A stretch of 64,000 nucleotides of DNA, taken from assembly GCF_041346945.1 (NCBI RefSeq), contig NZ_CP166850.1, positions 7,858,501 through 7,922,500 of the forward strand. Direction: 5' to 3'. The stretch comes from Amycolatopsis sp. cg9. GTDB taxonomy: Bacteria > Actinomycetota > Actinomycetes > Mycobacteriales > Pseudonocardiaceae. The translations under genes and the position numbers were made by a program. Of this stretch, positions 8,416 to 17,653 are shown in pieces (the first letter of the stretch is position 1; each line of letters starts with the position of its first letter). The notes under the pieces were generated by a model. That model saw only the letters and a list, made by a program, of their open reading frames with translations, was not told the origin of the DNA and ran no database searches.

Positions 8416-10008
8416 CTAGGTGATGGTGTCGTGGAGGACCGCACCCGCGCGGACCGTCCGCAGGCAGGCCGGGAGCGCGGCGTCCGGTTCGAGCCTCGGC
8501 AGCGGCGGCACCCCGGCGCGCGGGTCGGTGGACCAGCGCTGCACGCGGCTGTCCGGGGTGGCCACGACGAGGTCGGTGGCGTCCCAGATCGCGTAGTGCG
8601 CGGGCGCGCCCGGGACGAGGCTGCCGGTGACGCCGTCGTTGACACCGGCAGCGCGGTGCCCGGCCCGGGTGTGGGCGGTGAACGCCGCCCGCGGTGACAG
8701 GCCCGCGCCCGGCGTCCGGTGGTAGGCGCCCGCGCGGACGCTCCCCCACGGGTCCAGCGGCGTCACCGGCGCGTCGGAGCCGAAGGCGAGCAGGACGCCT
8801 TCGGCGGCCAGGGCGGAGAACGGGTTGAGCCCGGCGGCGCGGTCGCCGAGGCGTTCGGCGTACATGCCTTCCGGGCCGCCCCAGAGCGCGTCGAACAGCG
8901 GCTGCACCGAGGCGACCACGCCCCAGCCGGCCAGCAGCTTCGCCTGCTCGGCGGTGACCATCTCGAGGTGCTCGAGGCGGTGGTGGCGGGCGGCGAGCGC
9001 GCGCTGCCCGACCTCTTTTTCGGCGAGCCGGAAGCCTTCGACGACTTCGGCCACGGCGGCGTCGCCGATGACGTGGAAGCCGGCCTGTAGCCCGGCTTCG
9101 GTGCAGGCGGTGAGGTGCTCGCCGATGCGGTGGGCGTCGAGGTAGAGCGTGCCGGAGCCGGCGTGGTCGGCGTACGGCGCCGTCAGGGCGGCGGTGTGGG
9201 ACCCGAGGGCGCCGTCGACGAACAGGTCGCCGGCCAGGCCGCGGGCGCCCAGCTCACGGGCGGTGTCGACGGCGCCGGGCTCGCCCCAGTAGCCGACGAC
9301 CTCGGGGGTGTCCGGGCCGGCGAGGCCGAGGAGGGCGGCGAGGTCGTCGCGGCCGGAGATGTCGGGGCCGGCGCACTCGTGGACGCTCACGATGCCCTGG
9401 CGCGCGGCTTCGGCGAGGAAGGCCCGCTGCGCGCGTTCGCGCTGCTCCGGGGTGACGGCGGCCCGCACGGCCGCGCGGACGGCGTGGTGGGCGGCGCGGG
9501 TCAGCGGGCCGTCGGGCGACCAGCCGTCGGCGGCGCGGGCCGCCGGGGCCAGCTCGACCAGGGCGGTGGAGACCAGCGCGGAGTGGACGTCGACGCGGCT
9601 GAGGTAGACGGGCGCGCCACCGGCGGCGTCGTCGAGCTCGGCGCGGCTGGGCAGGCGCGGGTCGGTCCAAGCGGACTCGTCCCAGCCGTGGGCGAGCAGG
9701 ACCTGGCCCGGCGTGACGGCGGCGCGGACGCGGGCGAGCAGCTCGGCGCGGTCGCAGATGCCGGTGAGGTCGAGGCCGGTCAGGTGCAGGCCGGTGGCGG
9801 TGGCGTGGACGTGCGCGTCGACGAACGCGGGGGCGACGAAGGCGCCTTGGAGGTCGACGATCTCGGCGTTCGGGTGGAGGGCCCGGGCCGGGGCGTCCTG
9901 GCCGACCCAGACCACGGTGCCGCCGGTGACCGCCATGGCCGTGGCGTCCGGGCCGGCGGGGGTGTAGATGCGCCCGCCGAGCAGGAGCGTCGTGTGTTCG
10001 TCCGTCAC
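8416..10008 (-). CDS. Amidohydrolase family protein, YtcJ-like
   Basis: A 530-residue amidohydrolase 3 (YtcJ/NfdA-like) with a TIM-barrel metal site. The first metal pair is in [13 protein letters not shown], the later ligands in GFHVIGDAA and HHRLEHLEM, and the final Asp in [16 protein letters not shown]. Members hydrolyse formamides and other amide or ester bonds; the physiological substrate is usually unknown. It ends 11 bp before the lnt start and could be the first gene of an operon with lnt-ppm1. It diverges from kamA across 132 bp containing an AT-rich patch. Confidence 0.85.
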   Translation of the reverse strand: MTDEHTTLLLGGRIYTPAGPDATAMAVTGGTVVWVGQDAPARALHPNAEIVDLQGAFVAPAFVDAHVHATATGLHLTGLDLTGICDRAELLARVRAAVTPGQVLLAHGWDESAWTDPRLPSRAELDDAAGGAPVYLSRVDVHSALVSTALVELAPAARAADGWSPDGPLTRAAHHAVRAAVRAAVTPEQRERAQRAFLAEAARQGIVSVHECAGPDISGRDDLAALLGLAGPDTPEVVGYWGEPGAVDTARELGARGLAGDLFVDGALGSHTAALTAPYADHAGSGTLYLDAHRIGEHLTACTEAGLQAGFHVIGDAAVAEVVEGFRLAEKEVGQRALAARHHRLEHLEMVTAEQAKLLAGWGVVASVQPLFDALWGGPEGMYAERLGDRAAGLNPFSALAAEGVLLAFGSDAPVTPLDPWGSVRAGAYHRTPGAGLSPRAAFTAHTRAGHRAAGVNDGVTGSLVPGAPAHYAIWDATDLVVATPDSRVQRWSTDPRAGVPPLPRLEPDAALPACLRTVRAGAVLHDTIT

Positions 10009-10089
10009 GCCCTTGAGTCTGCTCCTGGGCGGCGGGGCCTACTGCACCTGGGGGAAGGCACGCCAGCAGGCAGGAAGATTTACTCCGTG

Positions 10090-10125
10090 AGAACGTTATG
10101 ACAGGATATTTTAACGTGTTCCCGA
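10090..10125. promoter_or_regulatory. AT-rich palindromic patch in the kamA promoter
   Basis: GAACGTTA and TAACGTGTTC form an imperfect inverted repeat around an AT-rich centre containing GATATTTT. It is the least GC-rich stretch of the divergent kamA/amidohydrolase spacer and a likely promoter/operator region. The cognate regulator is not identifiable. Confidence 0.35.
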
Positions 10126-10140
10126 CGACTAGGAGTACAA

Positions 10141-11526
10141 GTGACTGCGACCCAGGAACCTGTGACGCCTGCCGCCGCCTTCGACCAGCCCTACGAGTAC
10201 GCCCGCGCCGAGCTGGTGGAACCCGACTGGCGCCGCTTCCCCGGCTGGCACGACGTGACCGAGGCCGAGTGGCGTGACGCGCAGTGGCAGCGGGTGCACT
10301 GCGTCCGCAACGCCAAGCAGCTGCGCGCGCTGATGGGCGACCTGCTGGAGGAGCGCTTCTACGACGACCTGCTCGCCGACCAGCGCGAACTGGCGACCAT
10401 GTCGATGCTGCTGCCACCGCAGATGCTCAACACGATCGCGCCGACGGCGGGCACCGACCCGGCGAAGGTGACCGAGGCCTTCTACGCCGACCCGATCCGC
10501 CGCTACATGCTCCCGGTCAAGAGCGACCGCGACGCCACGTGGCCGAGCCACCCGCACTCCGAACGCGACTCGCTGCACGAGGCGGAGATGTGGGTCGTGG
10601 AGGGCCTGACCCACCGCTACCCGACCAAGGTGCTGGCCGAGATGATCTCGACCTGCCCGCAGTACTGCGGCCACTGCACCCGGATGGACCTGGTCGGCAA
10701 CTCCACCGAGACGGTCGAGAAGCACAAGCTGACCCTCAAGCCGGTCGACCGCCAGGACGCGATGATCGCGTACCTGAAGAAGACCCCGGGCGTCCGCGAC
10801 GTGGTCGTCTCGGGCGGCGACGTGGCCAACGTCCCGTGGCCGCAGCTGGAGTCGTTCCTGATGCGCCTGATGGACATCGACACCGTCCGCGACATCCGCC
10901 TGGCGACCAAGGCACTGGCGGCGCTGCCGCAGCACTGGATCCAGCCGAAGGTCGTCGAAGGCCTCGAGCGCGTCGCCGTGACCGCCCAGCGCCGCGGCGT
11001 CAACCTGGCGATCCACACCCACGTGAACCACGCCCAGTCGGTGACCCCGCTGGTGGCGGAGGCGGCCCAGACGGCGCTGAACGTGGGCGTCCGCGACGTC
11101 CGCAACCAGGGCGTGCTGATGCGCGGGGTCAACGCGACCCCGGCGGCGCTGCTGGACCTGTGCTTCGCGCTGCAGGGCGAGGCGAACATCCTGCCGTACT
11201 ACTTCTACATGTGCGACATGATCCCGAACGCGGAGCACTGGCGGGTGTCGGTGCACGAGGCGCAGGAGCTGCAGCACTCGATCATGGGGTACCTGCCGGG
11301 GTACGCGACCCCGCGCATCGTGTGCGACGTGCCGTACGTCGGGAAGCGGTGGGTGCACCAGCTGGCCGAGTACGACCGGGAGCTGGGGATCTCGTACTGG
11401 ACCAAGAACTACCGGACGGGGATCGAGCTGGATGACCCGGAGGCGTTGAACCGCCGCTACCCGTACTACGACCCGATCTCGACGCTGCCGGAAGCCGGCC
11501 GGAAGTGGTGGGCGAACCAGGGCTGA
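10141..11526 (+). CDS. kamA: L-lysine 2,3-aminomutase
   Basis: A 461-residue radical SAM, PLP-dependent enzyme converting L-lysine to L-beta-lysine. The radical SAM cluster is CPQYCGHC (C172, C176, C179), the CX3CX2C spacing of this family. The C-terminal LPYYFYMCDM and the GYLPGYATPR loop are typical of the aminomutase PLP region. Beta-lysine feeds osmolyte synthesis (N-acetyl-beta-lysine), lysine fermentation or antibiotic pathways. None of those partner genes is next to it, so its role here is open. The start is GTG with AGGAG about 7 nt upstream. Confidence 0.93.
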   Translation: MTATQEPVTPAAAFDQPYEYARAELVEPDWRRFPGWHDVTEAEWRDAQWQRVHCVRNAKQLRALMGDLLEERFYDDLLADQRELATMSMLLPPQMLNTIAPTAGTDPAKVTEAFYADPIRRYMLPVKSDRDATWPSHPHSERDSLHEAEMWVVEGLTHRYPTKVLAEMISTCPQYCGHCTRMDLVGNSTETVEKHKLTLKPVDRQDAMIAYLKKTPGVRDVVVSGGDVANVPWPQLESFLMRLMDIDTVRDIRLATKALAALPQHWIQPKVVEGLERVAVTAQRRGVNLAIHTHVNHAQSVTPLVAEAAQTALNVGVRDVRNQGVLMRGVNATPAALLDLCFALQGEANILPYYFYMCDMIPNAEHWRVSVHEAQELQHSIMGYLPGYATPRIVCDVPYVGKRWVHQLAEYDRELGISYWTKNYRTGIELDDPEALNRRYPYYDPISTLPEAGRKWWANQG

Positions 11527-11534
11527 CGCCCCGG

Positions 11535-11563
11535 GGGCCGGGTCCGCGGGGCGGATCCGGCCC
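11535..11563. terminator. Convergent hairpin terminator after kamA
   Basis: A 13-bp stem with one G-U pair, GGGCCGGGTCCGC (11535-11547) with GCGGATCCGGCCC (11551-11563), and a 3-nt loop. It lies between the converging ends of kamA and the small gene ending at 11566. There is no U-tract, as is common in actinobacteria. Confidence 0.75.
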
Positions 11564-11565
11564 GC

Positions 11566-12042
11566 TCAGCCCAGCAGGGTCAGGACCGCGGCCGACTTCG
11601 CCGGGTCGAGGAACCGCAGGCCCATGAAGTTGTCGCCGACGGTGAAACCGGGCAGCGCCCAGATCTCCTCGTACGGCACCGCCGCCGGCCGGTAGTGCCG
11701 CAGGCTGTAGACATTGCTCCACACGCACTTGCCCGGCTCCGGGCGCCACAGCCGCCGGGCGAACGCCGGGTCGCGGAAGCTGTGGCCGACCTCCGCGACC
11801 GCTCGGACGTGCTTGCCGCCGGTGAGCAGGACGACGTCGCCGGTGCGCACGGTCGCCATCCGCTTGTCGTGCTTCTCCGTGGCGCCCCAGAAGCGGGCGC
11901 TGCCGTCCGGGTGCAGGGCCCGCAGCCGGGCCAGGGCCTCCGGTGGGGCGGTGCGGAACGGGACCGGGTGGTCGAGGGTGGCCGCGCCGTAGCGGCGGGC
12001 TTCGGGGGTGCCGTACGACGGCTGGATGAAGACCTGCGCCAC
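11566..12042 (-). CDS. Small PUA/EVE-like protein
   Basis: A 158-residue protein with no signal peptide or membrane helix. The middle (ATVRTGDVVLLTGGKHVRAVAEVGHSF) followed by WSNVYSLRHY looks like a PUA-superfamily EVE/YTH-type fold, in which a beta-barrel binds modified nucleic acid bases. That reading is an inference from motif texture only. The GTG at 12042 was chosen because the conserved-looking sequence (AQVFIQPSYGTPEARRYGA) begins there and the upstream frame is low-complexity. It diverges from the AI-2E permease gene. Confidence 0.6.
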   Translation of the reverse strand: MAQVFIQPSYGTPEARRYGAATLDHPVPFRTAPPEALARLRALHPDGSARFWGATEKHDKRMATVRTGDVVLLTGGKHVRAVAEVGHSFRDPAFARRLWRPEPGKCVWSNVYSLRHYRPAAVPYEEIWALPGFTVGDNFMGLRFLDPAKSAAVLTLLG

Positions 12043-12147
12043 GCCGGGCACCGTACCCCGCCGGTTCGCCCGCCACGGATGACCTCCGCGGCGCCGCGGG
12101 CTGCCACCGTGGGACGGCCGATTCCCGCCCGTCCCGGAAGGTGCCGC

Positions 12148-13701
12148 ATGGTGCGAGTTTCGCTCACCGATCAGCCGACCGGACGGTGGCCCCGCTGGGT
12201 GGCGGGCCGGCGGTGGACGCCGCCGGGTGAGCCGCCTGGCGGGGCCGTGGCCGGTCGGCTGGTTGCGCCCATGGGTGCCGGGCCGTCGCCGACTGAGCAG
12301 GGGGCCGGCGATCCGGTGCCGGGCGAGCCACTGCCCGGTGTGCCACGGAACGGCAACCCGGCCGAAGGTGCCGAGCCACCGGCGGATGAGCCGGGTGCCG
12401 GAAAGCAGCCGCCGGGCGAGCCGGGGGTTGGCGAGCAGGAGCCGGGGAACGGCAAACCGGCGAACGGTGCTGGGCCACCGCCGGGCGCCCCAGGTGCTGC
12501 CGGGCCACCGCCGGGCGAGTCGAAGGGTGCCGGGCCATCGCCGGGCGCCCCAGGTGCCGCCGGGCCACCACCGAGCGAGCCAGAAGGCGCCGAGCCACCG
12601 CCGGGCGAGTCGGAAGGTGCCGGGCCACCGCCGGGCGAGTCGGAAGGTGGTCCGCCGCCGGATGAGCCCACGGGTGGCTCGGTGCCCCGGGCGCTCGTGG
12701 TGCTGCTCGGGGCCGCCGCCGGGGTGGTGGTGCTGGGCGGGTTGCGGGCCGTGGCCTGGCTCGCCGGGCCGGTTTTCCTCGCTCTCGTCGTTGTCATCAC
12801 CCTCGACCCCGTGCGGACCTGGTTGCGTGGCAAGGGGTTGCCGCGCTGGCTGACCGTCACCGTGCTGGTCGCCACCGTCTACACCGCGCTGCTGGGCGTC
12901 TTCCTGGTGGTCGTGGTGTCCCTCACCCAGCTCTCGGCCCTGCTCCCCCGCTACTCCGCCCGGCTCGACGACCTGCTGCACGGCGGGCTGGCCGCGCTCG
13001 GGCGGGTCGGGGTCGGGGACCAGCAGATCCGCGAACTGCTGTCCTCCGTGGACGCCGGGAAGCTGGTCGGGCTGGCCGGTTCCCTGCTCGCCGGGGTCGG
13101 CGGCCTGGCCACGAACCTCGCGTTCCTGCTGGCCCTGCTGCTGTTCCTGAGCACCGAATCGGCGTGGGCCGGGCAGCGGCTGGAGCGGATCTCGCTCGAC
13201 CGGCCGTGGATCAGCACCGCCCTGCGACGCTTCGCTTCCGGCACCCGCACCTACCTGATCGTGACGACCGTGTTCGGTCTCCTCGTGGCCGGGCTGGACA
13301 CCGTCGCGCTCGCGCTGCTCGGCGTCCCGGGTGCGGTGCTGTGGGGGTTGCTGGCCTTCGTGACCAACTACGTCCCCAACGTCGGTTTCGTCATCGGCGT
13401 GGCCCCGCCCGCGCTGCTCGCGCTCCTCGACGGCGGGTGGCGCGCGATGGTCGCGGTGCTCGCCGTCTACGCGGGACTCAACTTCGTGGTGCAGTCGCTG
13501 ATCCAGCCCCGGTTCGTGGCCGGTTCGGTCGGGTTGTCCACTTTGGTCACCGTGCTCGCGCTGGTGTTCTGGACCTGGCTGCTCGGCCCGCTCGGCGCGG
13601 TGCTCGCGGTGCCGGCGACCCTGCTGGCGAAGGCGTTGCTCGTGGACGTCGACCCGCGGGCGCGGTGGGCGGACGCGCTGCTCTCGGCGCCCCGCCGGTG
13701 A
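12148..13701 (+). CDS. AI-2E family transporter with Pro/Gly-rich extension
   Basis: A 517-residue protein. Residues about 182-510 form the AI-2E transporter (PerM/YdiK) family: helices near the start, a soluble insertion with LSALLPRYSARLDDLL, and the typical FVTNYVPNVGFVIG and LIQPRFVAGSVGLSTLV segments. Members export or exchange small solutes, including some antiporters. The first 180 residues are unusual: cytosolic, very rich in Gly, Pro and Glu, with six near-perfect 10-residue units. The ATG at 12148 has GGAAGG about 6 nt upstream; a start after the repeats would also give a full transporter. It ends 1 bp from the convergent LAL gene. Confidence 0.85.
   Translation: MVRVSLTDQPTGRWPRWVAGRRWTPPGEPPGGAVAGRLVAPMGAGPSPTEQGAGDPVPGEPLPGVPRNGNPAEGAEPPADEPGAGKQPPGEPGVGEQEPGNGKPANGAGPPPGAPGAAGPPPGESKGAGPSPGAPGAAGPPPSEPEGAEPPPGESEGAGPPPGESEGGPPPDEPTGGSVPRALVVLLGAAAGVVVLGGLRAVAWLAGPVFLALVVVITLDPVRTWLRGKGLPRWLTVTVLVATVYTALLGVFLVVVVSLTQLSALLPRYSARLDDLLHGGLAALGRVGVGDQQIRELLSSVDAGKLVGLAGSLLAGVGGLATNLAFLLALLLFLSTESAWAGQRLERISLDRPWISTALRRFASGTRTYLIVTTVFGLLVAGLDTVALALLGVPGAVLWGLLAFVTNYVPNVGFVIGVAPPALLALLDGGWRAMVAVLAVYAGLNFVVQSLIQPRFVAGSVGLSTLVTVLALVFWTWLLGPLGAVLAVPATLLAKALLVDVDPRARWADALLSAPRR
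12471..12650 (+). repeat. 30-bp coding tandem repeat (6 units)
   Basis: Six consecutive 30-nt units encode decapeptides of the form GxGPPPGESE/GAGPPPGAPGA within the N-terminal extension of the AI-2E family protein. The phase is an exact 30 nt with no indels. Third-position changes show that the protein sequence is better kept than the DNA in some units. Confidence 0.85.
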
Positions 13702-13702
13702 C

Positions 13703-16309
13703 TCAGGTCAGGCCGTGCTGGCGGGCGACCACGACGGCGGAGCGCCGGTTGTTCACGCCGAGCTTGCCGTAGATGGCCCGTACGTGGGTCTTCACCGTGT
13801 TGACCGAGACGGTGAGGTCCGAGGCGATCTCGTCCAGGGAGCGCTGCGACGGCAGCCGCTGGAGCACGACCTGTTCGCGATCGGTCAGCTCGCTGGACGC
13901 GGCGTGCGGGACGAGCCGCCCGCGGACCGACTGCGCGAAGCGGTCCAGGGAGCCGAACCCGCCGGAGTGGTCGATCAGCAGGTCCCCGACCTGCGGTCCG
14001 GCGAGCGCGAACGGGCGCACGAGCCCGTGCGGGCGGGCGAGGGTGAGCGCGCGGTCCAGCGCGTGCAGTGCCTTGGTGCGCCGGTGGGACCGCAGCGCGA
14101 GCGCGGTTTCCACGAGCCAGGCGTCCACCGGGGTCGACGGCAGCAGCGCGGGGGCCGCCACGGCTTCGGTCAGGACCGCCTCGGCCTGCTCGGTCTCGCC
14201 GGCCGCGAAGTGCGCGCGGGCCTGCAGCAGCGCCGGTTCGGCGGTCCCGGGTAGCCGGTCTTGGGCCCAGGCGAGCACTTCCGTCGCGTGCAGGGCTTCG
14301 CCGAGGGCGAGCGCCGCCTGGTGTTCGGCGACCGCGCAGACCCCGGCGATTTCGCGGGGCAGCTCGAGGCCGGCCAGCCGGTGCCGGGCGGCGCGCATGG
14401 CCTGGGACCCCGCGACGCGGTCGCCGCCGTCGAACCGGACCACGCCTTCGAAGAAGCAGCGCAGCGGATCGAGCGTGGGCGCGCCGCCGGGGACGGCCGC
14501 GGCGGCGGCCTGGGCCAGTTCCCGGGCGGCGGCAACGGGTTCGCAGCGCATCAGGTCGTCGTAGGCCAGCATCAGGTGGCATTCGGCGACGCCCGGGGTG
14601 CGGCGCCAGCCGTGCCGCCGGGCGACGGCCAGCGCTCCGGTGCAGGCGCGCCGCATCGCCGCGTGCTCGCCGTGGAGGGCGGTGGCCACGGCGAGGGCCA
14701 GCCGGCTGTGGAGCACGAGGTGGTCGAGCCGTTCCCCGTCGGCCAGCCGCAACGCCTCTTCCGCACGGGTGACGGCGTGCCGCCGGGCGCCGCGGTGCAG
14801 GGAGCGCCAGGCCAGGTCGAGTTTCTCCCAGGCGTCGCCTTCCGGGGACCGCGTGGCGGGCGGGATCGCGGCCGGCGGCGGGCGCCTTCCGGTCACCAGC
14901 GCGAGGTGGCGGACGGCCAGCAGGCGCAGGCCGTCGTCGCCGCCGGTGCCGGCGAGCTCCGCCGTCGCCGCGGCGAGGTCGCCGCGCTGAAGGTGTTCCA
15001 GTGCCGAAGCCAGCCGCAGCCGGGAGCTCGCGGCGACCGTCTCGGGGCCGAGGTAGGTGAGGGCGACCCGGACCGGCTCTCCCGCACCGGCCAGCACCTG
15101 CCGGACGGCGTAGGCGCGGGCCAGTGCCAGCACGCGGTGCCGGTCGTGGCCCGCCACGGCGTGGGACAGGGCGTCGCCGAACCGCCCCTCGGCGGTGTAC
15201 CAGCGGGCGGCGGTGCTGTGCAGCCGGCGGACCCGCGCCGGGCCGCGGCGGGCGAGCTCGGCCCGCAGGAAGCCGCGCAGCAGCGGCGGCAGCCGGAACG
15301 CGTCGGCCGAGGTCCGGCCGACCAGCCCGGTTTCGCGCTCCAGCTCGTCGAGCGTGACGCCGGCGTCCGCGCGGCCCGACAGCCGGGTCGCGAGCGTCGC
15401 GCTCACCGCGTCGCAGACGCTGATGCTCAGCAGCAGGTCCGAAGTGGCCGCCGGGAGCCGGGAAAGCACTTCGTCGGCCAGGAACCGCGCCACCGCGCGT
15501 TCGTCGGCGCCGACGGCCGCGACGAGCCCGTCGGCGTCTTCGGCGTCGCGGACCGACACCGCGGCCCAGCCGAGTGCGGCGGCCCAGCCCGCGGTGCGCT
15601 CGGCGAGGTCCCGGACCCGCTCGTCGCTCACCCGCGCGCCGGTGACGCGCAGCAGGCTCGCTGTTTCCTGGACGCTGAACCGCAGTTCGACCGCGCCCAC
15701 CCGGGACAGTGCCCCCTCGACGTGCAGGCGGGCGAGCCGCAGCCGCGGTTCGACGCGGGTGGCCAGCACCAGGCGCAGCCCGGGTGGCCGGTGGCGGGTC
15801 AGGGCCGTGAGCGCCTCCCGCGGCTCCGGGCCGGCGAGCTCCTGGAAGTCGTCCAGCACGAGCGTCACCGGGCCGCGCGGCCCGGCGAACACTTCGCCGA
15901 GGTCGGCCAGGAACTCGGTGCGGCCGCCGGGCGGCGGCGGGTCGAGCCGGTGCAGCGGGCTGTCGGCCGGCACCGCGGGACACCGGCGCAGCGCGCCCAG
16001 GATCGCCGCCCACAGGCGGCCTTCTTCGTTGTCGTCGCGGTCGAGGGACACCCAGGCCACGTCCCGGCCGTCGGCCCAGCCGGCCAGCGCCGTGGTCTTG
16101 CCGGAGCCCGCGGGGGCCCGGACCACGGTCACCGGCCGGGCGGTGGCGCGGTCGAACAGGGCCGCGAGCCGGGGGCGGGGAACGAAGATCCCCGGCACCC
16201 GCGGCACCGTCACCTTGGCACCGGGGATCCGCCAGGACCGCGACGTCGGAAGTGCAGGCAAAGCAACCCCTCGGCGGTCGGAAGCCACGACTGTACTGAT
16301 CACGGTCAC
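13703..16309 (-). CDS. LuxR-family AAA+ regulator (LAL type)
   Basis: An 868-residue MalT-like regulator. A Walker A motif (APAGSGKTT, near residues 65-73) and Walker B (LVLDDF) form the STAND ATPase. A long helical-repeat region follows, and the C-terminus is a LuxR HTH (LTDREQVVLQRLPSQRSLDEIASDL, then VNTVKTHVRAIYGKLGV). Such proteins activate transcription on binding inducer and ATP. It is paralogous to the gene at 19769. Neighbours are a DUF7144 gene upstream on the same strand and stress-type genes beyond, which are plausible targets. A later start at the VTVPRVPG region is possible. Confidence 0.9.
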   Translation of the reverse strand: MTVISTVVASDRRGVALPALPTSRSWRIPGAKVTVPRVPGIFVPRPRLAALFDRATARPVTVVRAPAGSGKTTALAGWADGRDVAWVSLDRDDNEEGRLWAAILGALRRCPAVPADSPLHRLDPPPPGGRTEFLADLGEVFAGPRGPVTLVLDDFQELAGPEPREALTALTRHRPPGLRLVLATRVEPRLRLARLHVEGALSRVGAVELRFSVQETASLLRVTGARVSDERVRDLAERTAGWAAALGWAAVSVRDAEDADGLVAAVGADERAVARFLADEVLSRLPAATSDLLLSISVCDAVSATLATRLSGRADAGVTLDELERETGLVGRTSADAFRLPPLLRGFLRAELARRGPARVRRLHSTAARWYTAEGRFGDALSHAVAGHDRHRVLALARAYAVRQVLAGAGEPVRVALTYLGPETVAASSRLRLASALEHLQRGDLAAATAELAGTGGDDGLRLLAVRHLALVTGRRPPPAAIPPATRSPEGDAWEKLDLAWRSLHRGARRHAVTRAEEALRLADGERLDHLVLHSRLALAVATALHGEHAAMRRACTGALAVARRHGWRRTPGVAECHLMLAYDDLMRCEPVAAARELAQAAAAAVPGGAPTLDPLRCFFEGVVRFDGGDRVAGSQAMRAARHRLAGLELPREIAGVCAVAEHQAALALGEALHATEVLAWAQDRLPGTAEPALLQARAHFAAGETEQAEAVLTEAVAAPALLPSTPVDAWLVETALALRSHRRTKALHALDRALTLARPHGLVRPFALAGPQVGDLLIDHSGGFGSLDRFAQSVRGRLVPHAASSELTDREQVVLQRLPSQRSLDEIASDLTVSVNTVKTHVRAIYGKLGVNNRRSAVVVARQHGLT

Positions 16310-16322
16310 GCCCTCGACGTGG

Positions 16323-16784
16323 TCACCAGATTTCGTACGTCGACTCGTCGCCGTGCACGACGACGGCCCAGATCACCAGGACGTCGAGGGCGAGCACGAC
16401 CACCCCCCACACCGGGTAGGCGGACAGGAAAGCCAGCTGCGCCAGCGCGTTGAAGCCGGCGAGCGCGACGGTGACCACGCGGGCCCACATCGAGCCGGTG
16501 AACAGCGCGAGACCGGTCACCACGACGAGGATCCCGACGACCAGGTGGAGCCAGCCCCAGCCGGTGAGGGTGAAGACGAGCAGCCCCGACGGGCCGACCA
16601 CGTAGTAGCCCCGGTGGAAGAGCGCGACCAGCCCTTCGACCACGGTGAACAGTCCGGCGAGGACCGTGATCGCCCCGGCGAACCAGATCCAGCCGACCCG
16701 CCGGGAGCGGGCGACGGCCCGTTCGGACGGTGGCGGGGTCCCGGGTCCGGTCGCGCCCGAACGGTGCTGAGTGTGTTCGCTCAT
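16323..16784 (-). CDS. DUF7144-like four-helix membrane protein
   Basis: A 153-residue integral membrane protein. After a charged 30-residue cytosolic N-terminus come four hydrophobic segments (about 33-52, 65-90, 96-114, 122-142). The texture (WIWFAGAITVLAGLFTVVEGLVALF, then a short YYVVGP loop) matches the DUF7144 family often seen near stress genes in actinobacteria. Function unknown. It ends 13 bp before the start of the LAL regulator, so the two may form one transcription unit. Confidence 0.75.
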   Translation of the reverse strand: MSEHTQHRSGATGPGTPPPSERAVARSRRVGWIWFAGAITVLAGLFTVVEGLVALFHRGYYVVGPSGLLVFTLTGWGWLHLVVGILVVVTGLALFTGSMWARVVTVALAGFNALAQLAFLSAYPVWGVVVLALDVLVIWAVVVHGDESTYEIW

Positions 16785-16809
16785 GGTCCCTCTTTCCCTG
16801 GGTGGGCTT

Positions 16810-16838
16810 GCGGACCCGGGCGATCATGGTGGGTCCGC
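16810..16838. promoter_or_regulatory. Inverted repeat in the DUF7144/DUF1269 divergent spacer
   Basis: GCGGACCC (16810-16817) and GGGTCCGC (16831-16838) are perfect 8-bp inverted arms separated by 13 nt. The site lies 26 bp upstream of the DUF7144 start and 140 bp upstream of DUF1269. It is a candidate operator for the adjacent LAL regulator; no evidence beyond position. Confidence 0.4.
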
Positions 16839-16977
16839 GGCCTGCGCGGCCTCGCCCGCGCCAGGTGAGATCAGCCTCCGCGCGGAGCGGCTCACGCCGC
16901 GCGGGCGATGCCGGGCCCGGCGGCCGGGGGCACAGTGCCGGACCTCACCGATCCCGGATCCGAGGAGGACTCCCGCC

Positions 16978-17472
16978 ATGACTTCGCTGACCGTGTGGAC
17001 CTTTCCCACCGCCGACGGCGCCGGGGACGCGCTCGGCCTGCTGAAGCAACTGCAGCGGCAGCAGCTCATTTCCATCAGCGACGCCGCCTGCGTGAGCTGG
17101 CCGGAAGGCCGCAAGAAGCCGAAGACCGACGACCTCGGCTCGCTGACCGGCGCCGGCGCGCTCGGCGGCGGGTTCTGGGGGCTGCTGTTCGGCCTGGTGT
17201 TCCTGGTGCCGCTGCTGGGCATGGCCGTCGGCGCGGCGATCGGGGCGCTGACCGGGTCGCTGGCCCACGTCGGGATCGACGAGCGGTTCATCGACAGCGT
17301 CCGGACGCGGGTGACGCCGGGGACGTCGGCGCTGTTCGTGCTGGCCGAGGACACCGTGCTGGACCGGGTCGTCGAGCCGTTCAAGGAGACCGGTGCCTCG
17401 CTGCTGACCACGAACCTCTCCGCCGAGCAGGAGGAGCGGCTGCGTGACGCCTTCGGGGAAGCCCCGCGGTAG
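16978..17472 (+). CDS. DUF1269 domain-containing protein
   Basis: A 164-residue protein of the DUF1269 family. It has a ferredoxin-like first strand (SLTVWTFPTADGAGDAL), a glycine-zipper membrane hairpin (residues 53-92, GAGALGGGFWGLLFGLVFLVPLLGMAVGAAIG in part) and a basic/acidic C-terminal part including SALFVLAEDT. Members are membrane-associated and often stress-induced; the biochemical role is unknown. The ATG at 16978 is supported by GAGGAGG about 8 nt upstream. A strong hairpin terminator follows. Confidence 0.85.
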   Translation: MTSLTVWTFPTADGAGDALGLLKQLQRQQLISISDAACVSWPEGRKKPKTDDLGSLTGAGALGGGFWGLLFGLVFLVPLLGMAVGAAIGALTGSLAHVGIDERFIDSVRTRVTPGTSALFVLAEDTVLDRVVEPFKETGASLLTTNLSAEQEERLRDAFGEAPR

Positions 17473-17474
17473 CG

Positions 17475-17512
17475 AGGACCGCGGCGACGCCCCCGAGCGC
17501 CGCCGCGGTCCT
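17475..17512 (+). terminator. Hairpin terminator after the DUF1269 gene
   Basis: AGGACCGCGGCG (17475-17486) pairs perfectly with CGCCGCGGTCCT (17501-17512), giving a 12-bp stem and a 14-nt loop. It begins 2 nt after the stop codon. The rest of the spacer up to 17653 is GC-rich without clear signals. Confidence 0.85.
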
Positions 17513-17653
17513 GGCGGGAGGTGGCGGTGCGCCCGTGCCGCCCCCGAGCGCCACGGGACCGCGCCGCCGGGAGATCCCCTTTCGCACCCGGCTGCCGTAC
17601 CTCCGCGGCTCACCTTGCCGGGCCGGGCGGCGGCGAGTCGTCACCCGTGGTGG

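Noticed and set aside
12471..12650. Regular 30-bp repeats considered as a CRISPR array
   Set aside because: Units are contiguous with no spacers, keep the reading frame, and encode a decapeptide inside a transporter gene. No cas genes are present.
11566..12981. 471-codon minus-strand frame antisense to the AI-2E permease N-terminus
   Set aside because: The upstream part is the Arg/Trp-rich antisense of the Gly/Pro repeat. Only the 158 residues from 12042 look like a protein.
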